Below, piece by piece: positions 41,550-50,255 of a stretch of DNA of 64,000 bases. A model generated the notes under the pieces. That model was not told the DNA's origin and made no database searches. It saw only the letters and a list, made by a program, of their open reading frames with translations. The translations under genes and the position numbers were made by a program. The stretch is taken from assembly GCF_017377875.1 (NCBI RefSeq), contig NZ_CP070975.1, positions 682,001-746,000 on the forward strand, written 5' to 3'. Numbering within the stretch: the stretch's first letter is position 1; every line of letters starts with the position of its first letter. The DNA is from Alcaligenes sp. SORT26 (lineage in GTDB: Bacteria; Pseudomonadota; Gammaproteobacteria; Burkholderiales; Burkholderiaceae_B).

Positions 41550-41906
41550 ATGAGGAAGTTTTTTGTTGGGCTGGTGGTGCTTGTATGCGGTTTGTTCATC
41601 GGTTGCGTGTGGATATTCAATCAACGAGCTGCTATTGCCATTGAGTCAGTGGAGTCTGCGCTTCTCGCAAGCGGGGCAGAGAATGTTGTAGTGATCTCCA
41701 AGACTGTTACTTTTGACTGGAGAGACATTCTTGTTTGCGGGAAGGTTCGCACAGACAATGTGGTATCTGTAGATTCGTTTCCATCGAAGATTATTTACTT
41801 TGAGTATTTTCTGGGCGACGAGGCCACTTTATTCCCTGCAAGAACGACAGGAAGGGACCCAACGATTTGCCAAAAGAGCCATCCATGGTGGTGGATAAGC
41901 TGGTAG
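41550..41906 (+). CDS. Small exported or membrane-anchored protein
   Basis: 118 residues from MRKFFVGLVVLVCGLFIGCV, an N-terminal membrane anchor or lipoprotein-like signal (LFIGC). The rest is a small extracytoplasmic domain ending in a tryptophan cluster. It sits between the chaperone and tape-measure genes, not where a structural gene is expected, and has its own terminator. Likely cargo acting at the envelope. Confidence 0.6.
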   Translation: MRKFFVGLVVLVCGLFIGCVWIFNQRAAIAIESVESALLASGAENVVVISKTVTFDWRDILVCGKVRTDNVVSVDSFPSKIIYFEYFLGDEATLFPARTTGRDPTICQKSHPWWWISW

Positions 41907-41923
41907 TTCAGGTCCATTAATCG

Positions 41924-41946
41924 AAGCACCTTAGGGTGCTTTTTTT
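41924..41946 (+). terminator. Terminator before the tape-measure gene
   Basis: AAGCACC-TTA-GGGTGCTT then TTTTT. A second weaker T-run follows at 41995. Confidence 0.85.
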
Positions 41947-42016
41947 GCGCTTGTACGGTTTGAGATTGTCGGTGTTTCTGGCTCGCTACGGCGGGTTTTT
42001 TTATGGGTGAAACATT

Positions 42017-45000
42017 ATGGAAGTCGCCGCTTTAGGTTTGCGCGTTGACGGCGCAGATGGGATTGAACGTGCTCGCGATGCTCTAGGCGGTTTCACCAAG
42101 GCGAGTGAAGGCGCTGAGCGCTCTACCGAGAAGCTCGGCAAGGGTGGTCGGAAGGCAGCAGAAGGAATCAGTGAGGTTGATAAAGCCGCTGCCAAGGCTA
42201 GCAAAAGCTTGGCGGCCATGTACACAGATGCCATGCGCACCGCAAAGGGCTTGGTTGGTTTGTTTGCGCTTCGCCAGCTCCAACAGTTCGCTGATGGTTG
42301 GTCTGATTTGCAGAGCCAGGTGGGTGCTGCTACAGGCGATATGGATGGCGCAGCTGACTCTATGCAGCGGCTCACGGATATGGCAAACGCCTCATACTCA
42401 CCGCTTCAGCAGACCGTTGGTGTCTACGCGAGAAACGTGGCGACATTCCGTGATCTGGGCCGTAGCGCGTCCGAAGCCGCCGATTTCACTGAGGCAGTGA
42501 ACCATGCTCTGGTGACAACTGCCACGCGTGGGCAGGATGCAGATGTGATGATTGGTTCGCTTTCGAGGTCTCTGGCAACAGGCAGGCTCGATGCCCAGGC
42601 ATTCGATACGATAGTCTCGCGTAGCCCACGAATCCTGAAGGCAATGGCCGACCAGATGGGAGTTACCACCAGCGAACTGCGTAAGCTTGCAGTGGAAGGG
42701 AAGGTTACGAGCGATGTCATTGCGACTGGCATGGTTTCATCGCTGAGCCGTCTGAGCGAAGAGGCCGCGTTGATGCCCGCCACTCTGACTGATGCGTTCG
42801 TGCGGGTACAGAACAACCTAACTGAGTTTGTTGGGAAGATCGATAAAGCGTCAGGCGCTTCCGGTGCCCTGGCAGAAGCTGTGCTTGGCTTTGCTGATGG
42901 CATTCGTATGGCGGGTGATTACGTGCTGGCATTTGGGGCTTTGGTGGGCCCAGCCTTTGATGTTGCTGGGTCAGCGCTGTTAGCTGTAGCCAAGTACGCT
43001 GACATTGCTGCCATAGCCTTGGCTGGGTTCTATTCCCCGGCTTTGATTGGTGGCCTTGCTGTTCTAACCAAATCGTTGGCCGGCGGGGTAGTTGGGGGCA
43101 TTAAGGCGGTGACTGCCGCAATTGCAGCCAATCCCATTGGAGCGATTGTGGCCGTGCTGGCCGCTGCTGGGTACGCAATGTATTCAGCATTCTCTGAGGC
43201 AAAAAGCGGGGCTGATGCTCTTGCTCGTACTGTAGAGGACCTGAGATCGCCGCTCAGCTCGGTGGTCGAAAGTTTTAATAAGCTCAGCAAGGATCAGCAG
43301 GCCGGAAAACTTGTGGAGTACACAGAGGCTCTTGGAGAGGCAGTAAAAGTTGCTGATGGAGAGTTCGCAAAGCTGATATCAACGCTCAACTCTAATGTTA
43401 TGGCCCAAGCCGGTGTTCCTCGGAGTGAAATTGAAGCGCTTGTCAGTCAATTGAAAGAGGCGAAGGCAAGTGGCGAGGCGCTATCTCCAATTTTGAATGA
43501 CTTTGCCACTCGGTTTGGCATCCCGCGTAGTGCTTTGGACTCGTGGGTAAAATTGGCGAAGAGTTTTGATGAGGCAAAATCAAAAGCTGAAGGAGTGAAA
43601 GAGGGTCTAAATGCAGTTAATCAGTCCCTAAGTATTCTTTCGTCCTCATCAAACAGCTTCGCTGCTGGCATTGAGAAGTGGGACGAATACCTCAAGAAGC
43701 TGACTGATGCCCGCGATGTGATCGGCATGAGTGCACGTCAACTGGGCGTGTTTGAGGCCGCGCAGGCGGGTGCTAATTCAGTTCAGCGAGAAATGGCTGG
43801 TGTTATCACCGCACAGACTGATGCGTACAAGAAGCTGCAAACGGCTATTGAGGGTAAGGACAAGAAAGCCGCCGAGGCCGCCAAAAACAATATCCGGGCG
43901 TTGGATGTCGAGCGGCAGAAAGTGGAGTTGCTGGCGATCAAAACCCAGGCCCTTATTGCCGCAACCAATGCGTTTGCGCGCGGGGAGGTGTCGGGCGATG
44001 TGGCAAGCGGAATTTTGCAGAACATGCTTGCTGGTTTTGCCCAAGCCGAGGCAGCGATCAAGGTTAGCAAGGAGGCTGAGGCGCAGATTACCAACATCTA
44101 CGCTAATGCTGTGCCTAAAAAAGATACTGGTGGCTCATCAAGGAGCGATGAACTCAAGAACGTGATCAAGCAGCTCACTCTCCAGAAGGGCGCTCTAGGC
44201 ATGACAGCCGAGCAGGCCGCCAGGTACGAGATTGAGATGGCCAAGGGCTCGGAGACAGACCGTAAACGAGCCTTAACGCTGTATGACCAGATCCAAGCCT
44301 GGAACGAAACTGAGAAGGCTATGCAGGCGGCGATTGATTCGAGCCGTCAGTATTTGGCTTTCCAGCAGGAAATGGACGTGTTCCAGCAAAAGCTGAATCT
44401 GGAGTCAGCGGGCGTTGGGATGGGCGACCGACAGCGTGAGTTGGCCCAGGCTGACCTCGCTATTCGTCAGGAGTATGCCCAGAAGCGTCTTGATCTGGAG
44501 ATGGCCCAGCAGGTCAAGGAAACGGCGCTCACTCAAGAGCAATACCAGTACCGTCTTGATTTATTCCAGCAGTTCGAGGAGCAGAAGCTCGCCGGCCTGC
44601 AGCAGTCAGCCGAAGCGCGAGCCATAGCCGAGGCTGATTGGACGAATGGCATGTCTCGTGCATGGGATAACTTCGCCACCAAAGCTCAGGATATCGCAGG
44701 TCAGACCGAAGCAATCTTTACCGGAATGCTGAACAGCTTTTCTTCCGGATTCGGTAATGCCTTCGAGAAAATGATTTTTGATTCTGAGAACCTGGGCGAT
44801 GCTATGCGCAACGTGGCTCAAGGTATGGCGAGGGCAGTTGTCAATGCCTTGGCTCAAATGGCGGCGCAATGGCTGGCTTATCAGGCCGTGCAATTGATTG
44901 TTGGCAAGACCACTCAGGCGTCTAGCGCCATGGCCATGTCAGCTAATGCGTATGCAACTGCATTACAGGCAGGCCTGGCTGCCTTTGCTAGTACAGCTGC

Positions 45001-45460
45001 GATCCCGGTCGTCGGCCCTGCTGCGGCACCCGCTGCGATGGGGGCGGCATTGGCAGTAGCTACACCGCTGGCAACTGCTGTCAGCATGACCGCAATGGCC
45101 GGTATGGCTCACGACGGTATCGATTCTGTCCCTCAAACGGGGACATGGCTGCTGGAGAAGGGTGAACGAGTTACGACAGCAAAGACGAGCGCACGTCTTG
45201 ATTCGGTGCTGGAGCGGATTGATGCGCGTCAGCGTGCTGGCCGTGCGTTTGACGGTCAAGCCGGGTCGTCCTCCAAGTCCGAGCCACGCGTCGTAGTTCA
45301 ATTGATGGGCAGCGAGTTCCAGGGGGCGCAGGTGACAGAAGAGCGGGGATCAACCGATGAAGAGCTGATTGTCCGCGTAGTGTCACGGGATTTCCTGCAA
45401 GGCGGTAGAACCTTTGACGCGCTGCAGTCCGTTAGCAATGTACGAAGGGTAGGGGCATGA
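42017..45460 (+). CDS. Tail tape measure protein
   Basis: 1147 residues, sets tail length and is ejected into the host. Helical N-terminus (EKLGKGGRKAAEGISEVDKA), a region like lambda-type N-terminal chaperone-binding domains (DLQSQVGAATGDMDGAADSM, SMQRLTDMANASYSPLQQTV), hydrophobic helices at about 300-395 (ALVGPAFDVAGSALLAVAKY, GLAVLTKSLAGGVVGGIKAV), long coiled regions, and a Gly/Ala-rich hydrophobic C-terminal segment. By length it would give a tail of roughly 160-170 nm at 1.5 A per residue. Confidence 0.93.
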   Translation: MEVAALGLRVDGADGIERARDALGGFTKASEGAERSTEKLGKGGRKAAEGISEVDKAAAKASKSLAAMYTDAMRTAKGLVGLFALRQLQQFADGWSDLQSQVGAATGDMDGAADSMQRLTDMANASYSPLQQTVGVYARNVATFRDLGRSASEAADFTEAVNHALVTTATRGQDADVMIGSLSRSLATGRLDAQAFDTIVSRSPRILKAMADQMGVTTSELRKLAVEGKVTSDVIATGMVSSLSRLSEEAALMPATLTDAFVRVQNNLTEFVGKIDKASGASGALAEAVLGFADGIRMAGDYVLAFGALVGPAFDVAGSALLAVAKYADIAAIALAGFYSPALIGGLAVLTKSLAGGVVGGIKAVTAAIAANPIGAIVAVLAAAGYAMYSAFSEAKSGADALARTVEDLRSPLSSVVESFNKLSKDQQAGKLVEYTEALGEAVKVADGEFAKLISTLNSNVMAQAGVPRSEIEALVSQLKEAKASGEALSPILNDFATRFGIPRSALDSWVKLAKSFDEAKSKAEGVKEGLNAVNQSLSILSSSSNSFAAGIEKWDEYLKKLTDARDVIGMSARQLGVFEAAQAGANSVQREMAGVITAQTDAYKKLQTAIEGKDKKAAEAAKNNIRALDVERQKVELLAIKTQALIAATNAFARGEVSGDVASGILQNMLAGFAQAEAAIKVSKEAEAQITNIYANAVPKKDTGGSSRSDELKNVIKQLTLQKGALGMTAEQAARYEIEMAKGSETDRKRALTLYDQIQAWNETEKAMQAAIDSSRQYLAFQQEMDVFQQKLNLESAGVGMGDRQRELAQADLAIRQEYAQKRLDLEMAQQVKETALTQEQYQYRLDLFQQFEEQKLAGLQQSAEARAIAEADWTNGMSRAWDNFATKAQDIAGQTEAIFTGMLNSFSSGFGNAFEKMIFDSENLGDAMRNVAQGMARAVVNALAQMAAQWLAYQAVQLIVGKTTQASSAMAMSANAYATALQAGLAAFASTAAIPVVGPAAAPAAMGAALAVATPLATAVSMTAMAGMAHDGIDSVPQTGTWLLEKGERVTTAKTSARLDSVLERIDARQRAGRAFDGQAGSSSKSEPRVVVQLMGSEFQGAQVTEERGSTDEELIVRVVSRDFLQGGRTFDALQSVSNVRRVGA

Positions 45461-45924
45461 TTCACACAGACATTAACTACCCTGAGGGCCTTCCTTGGCC
45501 AGTCCGTGATGGCTACGGGATAAAACACGCTCAGCCTTTTCAGCGAACGCAGATGGAGGATGGCCGAGCCCGCCAACGAAGGCGATTCAGCTCGGTCCCT
45601 ACAACCGTCAATGTGAACTGGATCTTCAATGGCGATAACGAGGCCGCGCTTTTTGAGGCTTGGTTCCGGGATGCTATTAAAGACGGGGCCGAGTGGTTTA
45701 ACTCGCCGCTTAAAACCCCGGTTGGTGCACAGCACTATGTGTGCCGCTTCGTCTCAATGTATACCGGTCCAGATCCGGTGGGAATGTGCGCCTGGCGTGT
45801 GGGCGCCACCTTGGAGATATGGGAGCGCCCGCTTATGCCCGTAGGCTGGGGCGAGTTCCCGGAGCTTGTGCTGGGGGCAAGCATTATTGATGTTGCACTT
45901 AACCGGGAGTGGCCAGAAGCATGA
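45457..45924 (+). CDS. Minor tail protein
   Basis: 155 residues. HTDINYPEGLPWPVRDGYGI, MEDGRARQRRRFSSVPTTVN, VNWIFNGDNEAALFEAWFRD and GAEWFNSPLKTPVGAQHYVC. Comparable proteins follow the tape measure in many siphoviruses (M/L region). Overlaps the tape-measure stop by 4 nt. Confidence 0.75.
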   Translation: MIHTDINYPEGLPWPVRDGYGIKHAQPFQRTQMEDGRARQRRRFSSVPTTVNVNWIFNGDNEAALFEAWFRDAIKDGAEWFNSPLKTPVGAQHYVCRFVSMYTGPDPVGMCAWRVGATLEIWERPLMPVGWGEFPELVLGASIIDVALNREWPEA

Positions 45925-46403
45925 GTGCCTTAGAGATTGTGTATGCCAGCGCTCCGACCGATGCGATGTTGCTTTATACGCTGGAAGTGTCCGCGCCTGG
46001 TGTGACCCCGGTGCGGATTGTTCAGGGGTATGAAGATCGGATGCTGGGAGTAGATGGTCAACTGGTGTTGTTTGAGGCGGCAGCGGTTGAGTTGTCTCTG
46101 CCTTCGCGCAATGCATTAGGGCAGCAGTCTTTGCGGTTTGGGATTGCAGGGGCCAATGAGCGGATAAGACCCATCGTGTATTCCATGCTTGAGTCAGGGC
46201 ACATGGTGACGCTGACAAGCCGGACGTACTTGGCCAGCGACATTACGGCACCGGCAGAGCGGCCGTATGTCATGACTGTGCTGAGCGGGCAGTTTGAGAA
46301 CGGCACGTTTGTGGCTGAGGCCAGTTACTACGACTTGCTCAATACCGCCTGGCCGCGAGAGCGCTACACGGCTGAGACGGCACCGGGGATTCAATGGCTA
46401 TGA
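45921..46403 (+). CDS. Minor tail protein (DUF1833-like)
   Basis: 160 residues. EIVYASAPTDAMLLYTLEVS, SRNALGQQSLRFGIAGANER and LASDITAPAERPYVMTVLSG fit the DUF1833 pattern seen at the lambda gpL position. It links the tape-measure end to the tip. Confidence 0.75.
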   Translation: MSALEIVYASAPTDAMLLYTLEVSAPGVTPVRIVQGYEDRMLGVDGQLVLFEAAAVELSLPSRNALGQQSLRFGIAGANERIRPIVYSMLESGHMVTLTSRTYLASDITAPAERPYVMTVLSGQFENGTFVAEASYYDLLNTAWPRERYTAETAPGIQWL

Positions 46404-46798
46404 CGATTGATGACTTTCTGCGTACACGGTACAAGCCGTTTGGCCGTACCGTTCCGGAGCTGGACTGCTGGGGGTTGGTCAGGTTGGCCAGAGCCTCGCT
46501 GTTCGGCAGGTCCATGCTGCCCAGCTATTCGGAAACTGACCCGGACGATAAAGCGGGTCTGACCATGGCGGCCAGCGAAGTGCGGGAGCAGGGTGGGTTC
46601 AAGGAAGTGCAGCCCAGGCCCGGCGCCATTGCCACCGGCTGGCGCGCGCGGCTGTGTGTTCATGTCGGGCTTGTCGTAGAGGCAGACGGCAGACTCTGGG
46701 TGCTAGAAACAGACAGTGGAACAGGCCCTACTCTCACCAAGATCAACGGTTTTGAGGTTCGGTTTCTCAAGGTGATCTACTATGACAGCGAAATTTGA
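46394..46798 (+). CDS. NlpC/P60 tail-tip peptidase (gpK-like)
   Basis: 134 residues. FLRTRYKPFGRTVPELDCWG gives the catalytic Cys, HVGLVVEADGRLWVLE gives His. Lambda gpK-type proteins hydrolyse peptidoglycan or process tail components. Overlaps the previous gene by 10 nt. The Mov34 (JAMM) half of gpK is absent. Confidence 0.83.
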   Translation: MAMTIDDFLRTRYKPFGRTVPELDCWGLVRLARASLFGRSMLPSYSETDPDDKAGLTMAASEVREQGGFKEVQPRPGAIATGWRARLCVHVGLVVEADGRLWVLETDSGTGPTLTKINGFEVRFLKVIYYDSEI

Positions 46799-46864
46799 GA
46801 AGAAAGCACTGTCGGCTACTTTTTGGCTGCTTCGTTATCGGCCCAACTAGGTAAGGAGAATGCG

Positions 46865-47458
46865 TTGAATTTTGAGTCTTTGTTGTCCATATTGCTTACT
46901 TCCACCGCTGTTAGTGGATCTGTAGCTTTCCTGCTCAAAAAATGGCTAGAGCATTCTCTTAACGCGAAGCTTGCAGAGCTAGAGTTAAAAAATCGTATGC
47001 GAACACATGAACATCAAATTCGGTTTACTCGTTTTGATCAGAACGTGACTTCCGCCATAGAGGGAGCTTATGAACTTGTGTGTGAGTATACGGACGCTAT
47101 TTCAGCGGTCATTAACGCAGCCTATATGAGCCCTGCTGAGGTTCAAAAGGAATATGCAGCTACAGATGAGATTGCACAAAGATTCTTAGAATATATGCGA
47201 AGGAAGTCAATTTACTTACCTAAGGATATAGCTGATCAGTTGGTGTTGACGAGACTAAGTTTGCGGGATGAATATATGACGGTGCTGGAGCGGAGTCGGC
47301 GGAATCTGTCGGAAACGGACAGTGAGGTCCCCAAAATACCCGCATTAATCTGGATGTTTGAGAAGTCCGGCTGGCAAAGAAAAAGTAATACTCTCATGCA
47401 TGAACTTCAGGAGTTGGTGAGAGAGCACCTTAGTCAATTTGTACTGAAAAAAAATTAA
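46865..47458 (+). CDS. Membrane-anchored cargo protein in the tail operon
   Basis: 197 residues from TTG 46865 with AAGGAG 6 nt upstream. One N-terminal helix (LLSILLTSTAVSGSVAFLL), then a cytoplasmic, mostly helical domain (LEHSLNAKLAELELKNRMRT, RFDQNVTSAIEGAYELVCEY). AT-rich, unlike its neighbours, and inserted between K- and J-like genes. No family recognised; a superinfection-exclusion or abortive-infection role is inferred from composition and place. Confidence 0.65.
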   Translation: MNFESLLSILLTSTAVSGSVAFLLKKWLEHSLNAKLAELELKNRMRTHEHQIRFTRFDQNVTSAIEGAYELVCEYTDAISAVINAAYMSPAEVQKEYAATDEIAQRFLEYMRRKSIYLPKDIADQLVLTRLSLRDEYMTVLERSRRNLSETDSEVPKIPALIWMFEKSGWQRKSNTLMHELQELVREHLSQFVLKKN

Positions 47459-47472
47459 TCGGGTGGGCTCCA

Positions 47473-50199
47473 GTGACTATTCGCGTTTATCTGAGCGCTG
47501 CTTGCGGGCAGCCGTGTGAAGTATATGAATGGACCGGCACTTTAGCCGGTTTTTTGTTTTCTAAAGGACGGACATATACGCTGGCAGAGCTTCCTAGATC
47601 GCACGTGACGGTCAATGGGAAACCATTACCGATACTTGAGTGGGCTGACTTTCATCTTGCCGCTGACGACGATGTGGTGATGACGGCGATTCAGTACGGT
47701 GGCGTTTTCTCAGGCCTAGGCAAGCTTCTAGGGAGCATCTTCAACTTTGCCTTTGGCTGGTTGATGCCAAAGAGCAGCAGTCAGAACTACGGTTCCCCGG
47801 AGCAGGGCCAACGGCTTGAGACGACTTCAGCCAAGGCCAACCAGGCAAAGCTGGGCGATGTGGTGCCTGAGCTTGCCGGTCGCTTTCGTCGCTTCCCTGA
47901 TTACCTGACGCCGCCGCGCCGCCGCTTCGTGAACTGGCGTGAACAGTGGCTGGAGTTCCATGCGTGTATCGGCCCAGGCCAGTACCAGATCAATGACGCG
48001 GACGTGAAAGTAGGGGACACGCCGTTCTCTGCTCTGGGTGCTGACGGTTCATATGCCATCTACGGTCCAGGTGCAGATCTTTCGGGAACATCCACCCATG
48101 AGCATTGGCATACGGTCCCTGCGGTCGGTGGCACATCGTCGGGCACGGCAGGTTTGGAAATGTCTACCGAGCTGGCAAACCGGGAGAACACTCAGCCTGC
48201 AAGCTACTCATTCGATGGCAGCTATATCTGGCGCTCTTCCGAGAGTGATTTTCCTCCTGGATGGGGCGCTGGAACTATCGTAGACATAACTCTTCCACAG
48301 CAATTTGACGTGTCGCGTCCTAACTTGCCGTTCCCAAACCCTCAGCGCAATCGATTTATTGGGGCTTTCAAGCATTTAATGCCCTTGGGAGGATTGGTTG
48401 GGAATGCGTCCCTAAGCATGGAGTTCTCTGGGCAACGATATACCGTGGTGGCCAGCTCAATGGAGCTGGACGAAAACGGAGATGGCTGGATCGAACTAAC
48501 ATTTCCGAGACAAAACCCGGACGATCCTGCCCAGTGGGTCAATTTCGTTCCTCTTGGTCAACAAACGATTATATTTCAGCGCTCTCCAGTGCCGCGCTAC
48601 GCCATTCAACAATACTCTTCTGACAATATCGTTGTTTGGCGTTTGCTGCCCAACGGTCAGAACGATCCTAATTGGAAGGGCTTCCCACAAGTGACAACTG
48701 GTGACGCCACCATCACTTTCAACGGCGGTACGGTGTATGGCGAATGGAGCAGTGAGTTTGTAGCCACACCAGGCAAGGAAACAACGACTGGCATAGAGAT
48801 CGACTTCTTCTTTCCGAATGGGCTAGGGTACATACGCGATAACGGTGATGTCACTACTCAAGGACTGGGCATCGAAATTCAGTACCGCAATGCAGATGGC
48901 GGCCCACGCACGACGATCAGCAAGTGGTATGAAAACTGGACGCTGGATCAGATCGGAATTACCGAGTCGATCAGTGTTCCGCAAATGCGGCCGTCTGTAC
49001 GCGTTCGGCGGGTGGGAGCAAGCGCCACGTCAACGCAGGTCAAAGACACGATCCAGTGGTATGGACTGAAAAGCCGCCTGCGAACGCGGACGAGCTACCC
49101 GCGATGGACTACCATGGCGGCCAAGCTGCGAGTCGGTGGACGGCTGGGTGCGCAGTCGGAAAACCAGATTAACGTGGTTGCGACGAGGATCCTGCCAGTT
49201 CTGCAAAGTGACGGCACTTGGTCTGCGCCGCAGCCGACGCGGGACATTTCTGCATTTGCTCGCTATATCACCGGCTCAATTGGTTACTCGGATCTGAACC
49301 TGGATGCCGACGAGCTGAGGCGCTTGGATGCGATTTGGAAGGCCCGAGGTGAAACGCTCGATCATGTGTATGACCTGACGACCGCGCAAGATGCACTGAA
49401 ACTTGCTTTCCGGGCCGGGTTCTCTGAGTTGACGGTGTCGCATGGCTTGATCAGACCGGTCCGCGATGATGTGCGCACGCAGTTCGAGCAAAGCTACTCA
49501 CCGCTGAACATGACCAAGCCATTGCGTGAAAGCGTGAGTCCTCGTAAGCCCATGGACCCGGACGGGGTTGAGGTCGAGTACATCGACGAGGAGACCTGGA
49601 CGTCAATGACAGTGAGGTGCCTGCTTCCAGGGGATCAGGGGTTCAAGCTGGAGAAACTGAAACTCGATGGCGTGACGGACCGGGTCCGAGCTTGGCGAAT
49701 CGGTATGCGCAGGCGTCGGGAGCAGGCCTATAGAAATCGGGAGTACAGCTTCGGCACAGAAATGGACGCATTCAACAGTGAGTACCTGTCTTATGTACCG
49801 CTGTTCGATGACGAGCCCGGTAACGCGCAGATGGGCCTGTTGACCGATATCCGGGCCACCACTGGTGGCGCGCTGTTGCGAATCAGTGAGCCTTTGCGCT
49901 GGGTTGCCGGTGCGCCGCATTCTGTGGGCTATCGGACTCCAGATGGCAAGTTTGTGGGACCGTTCGTCGCATCGCCTGGACCCGACGACTTTTCTATCGT
50001 TGCTGATATTCCGCAGCCCTGGCCAGCGGTCAGCCTTAGGCAGGATCTGCCGCATATTTACTTTGGCTTGACGGCTGACTGGATAAAGCCAACACTTATT
50101 ACGAACATCCAGGCCCGTGGCACCGATGCTACTGACGTTACCGCAGCAAATTACGACGTACGTGTGTACGCCGATGACAACAACAATCCGCCGGATTAA
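47473..50199 (+). CDS. Tail tip / host specificity protein (gpI-J-like)
   Basis: 908 residues from GTG. It starts with an I-like part (MTIRVYLSAACGQPCEVYEW, YGGVFSGLGKLLGSIFNFAF) and continues into a J-like hub (SSQNYGSPEQGQRLETTSAK, ELAGRFRRFPDYLTPPRRRF, EFHACIGPGQYQIND, RTSYPRWTTMAAKLRVGG, ITGSIGYSDLNLDADELRRL). I read it as the baseplate hub and receptor-contacting protein. Confidence 0.88.
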   Translation: MTIRVYLSAACGQPCEVYEWTGTLAGFLFSKGRTYTLAELPRSHVTVNGKPLPILEWADFHLAADDDVVMTAIQYGGVFSGLGKLLGSIFNFAFGWLMPKSSSQNYGSPEQGQRLETTSAKANQAKLGDVVPELAGRFRRFPDYLTPPRRRFVNWREQWLEFHACIGPGQYQINDADVKVGDTPFSALGADGSYAIYGPGADLSGTSTHEHWHTVPAVGGTSSGTAGLEMSTELANRENTQPASYSFDGSYIWRSSESDFPPGWGAGTIVDITLPQQFDVSRPNLPFPNPQRNRFIGAFKHLMPLGGLVGNASLSMEFSGQRYTVVASSMELDENGDGWIELTFPRQNPDDPAQWVNFVPLGQQTIIFQRSPVPRYAIQQYSSDNIVVWRLLPNGQNDPNWKGFPQVTTGDATITFNGGTVYGEWSSEFVATPGKETTTGIEIDFFFPNGLGYIRDNGDVTTQGLGIEIQYRNADGGPRTTISKWYENWTLDQIGITESISVPQMRPSVRVRRVGASATSTQVKDTIQWYGLKSRLRTRTSYPRWTTMAAKLRVGGRLGAQSENQINVVATRILPVLQSDGTWSAPQPTRDISAFARYITGSIGYSDLNLDADELRRLDAIWKARGETLDHVYDLTTAQDALKLAFRAGFSELTVSHGLIRPVRDDVRTQFEQSYSPLNMTKPLRESVSPRKPMDPDGVEVEYIDEETWTSMTVRCLLPGDQGFKLEKLKLDGVTDRVRAWRIGMRRRREQAYRNREYSFGTEMDAFNSEYLSYVPLFDDEPGNAQMGLLTDIRATTGGALLRISEPLRWVAGAPHSVGYRTPDGKFVGPFVASPGPDDFSIVADIPQPWPAVSLRQDLPHIYFGLTADWIKPTLITNIQARGTDATDVTAANYDVRVYADDNNNPPD

Positions 50200-50221
50200 T
50201 CCCGGCATCAGCATCAATCAA

Positions 50222-50242
50222 CCCGCTTCGGCGGGTTTTTTT
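50222..50242 (+). terminator. Terminator between hub and fibre genes
   Basis: CCCGC-TTCG-GCGGG then TTTTTTT, 14 bp before the fibre ATG. Confidence 0.85.
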
Positions 50243-50255
50243 ATGGGCGTTTGAA

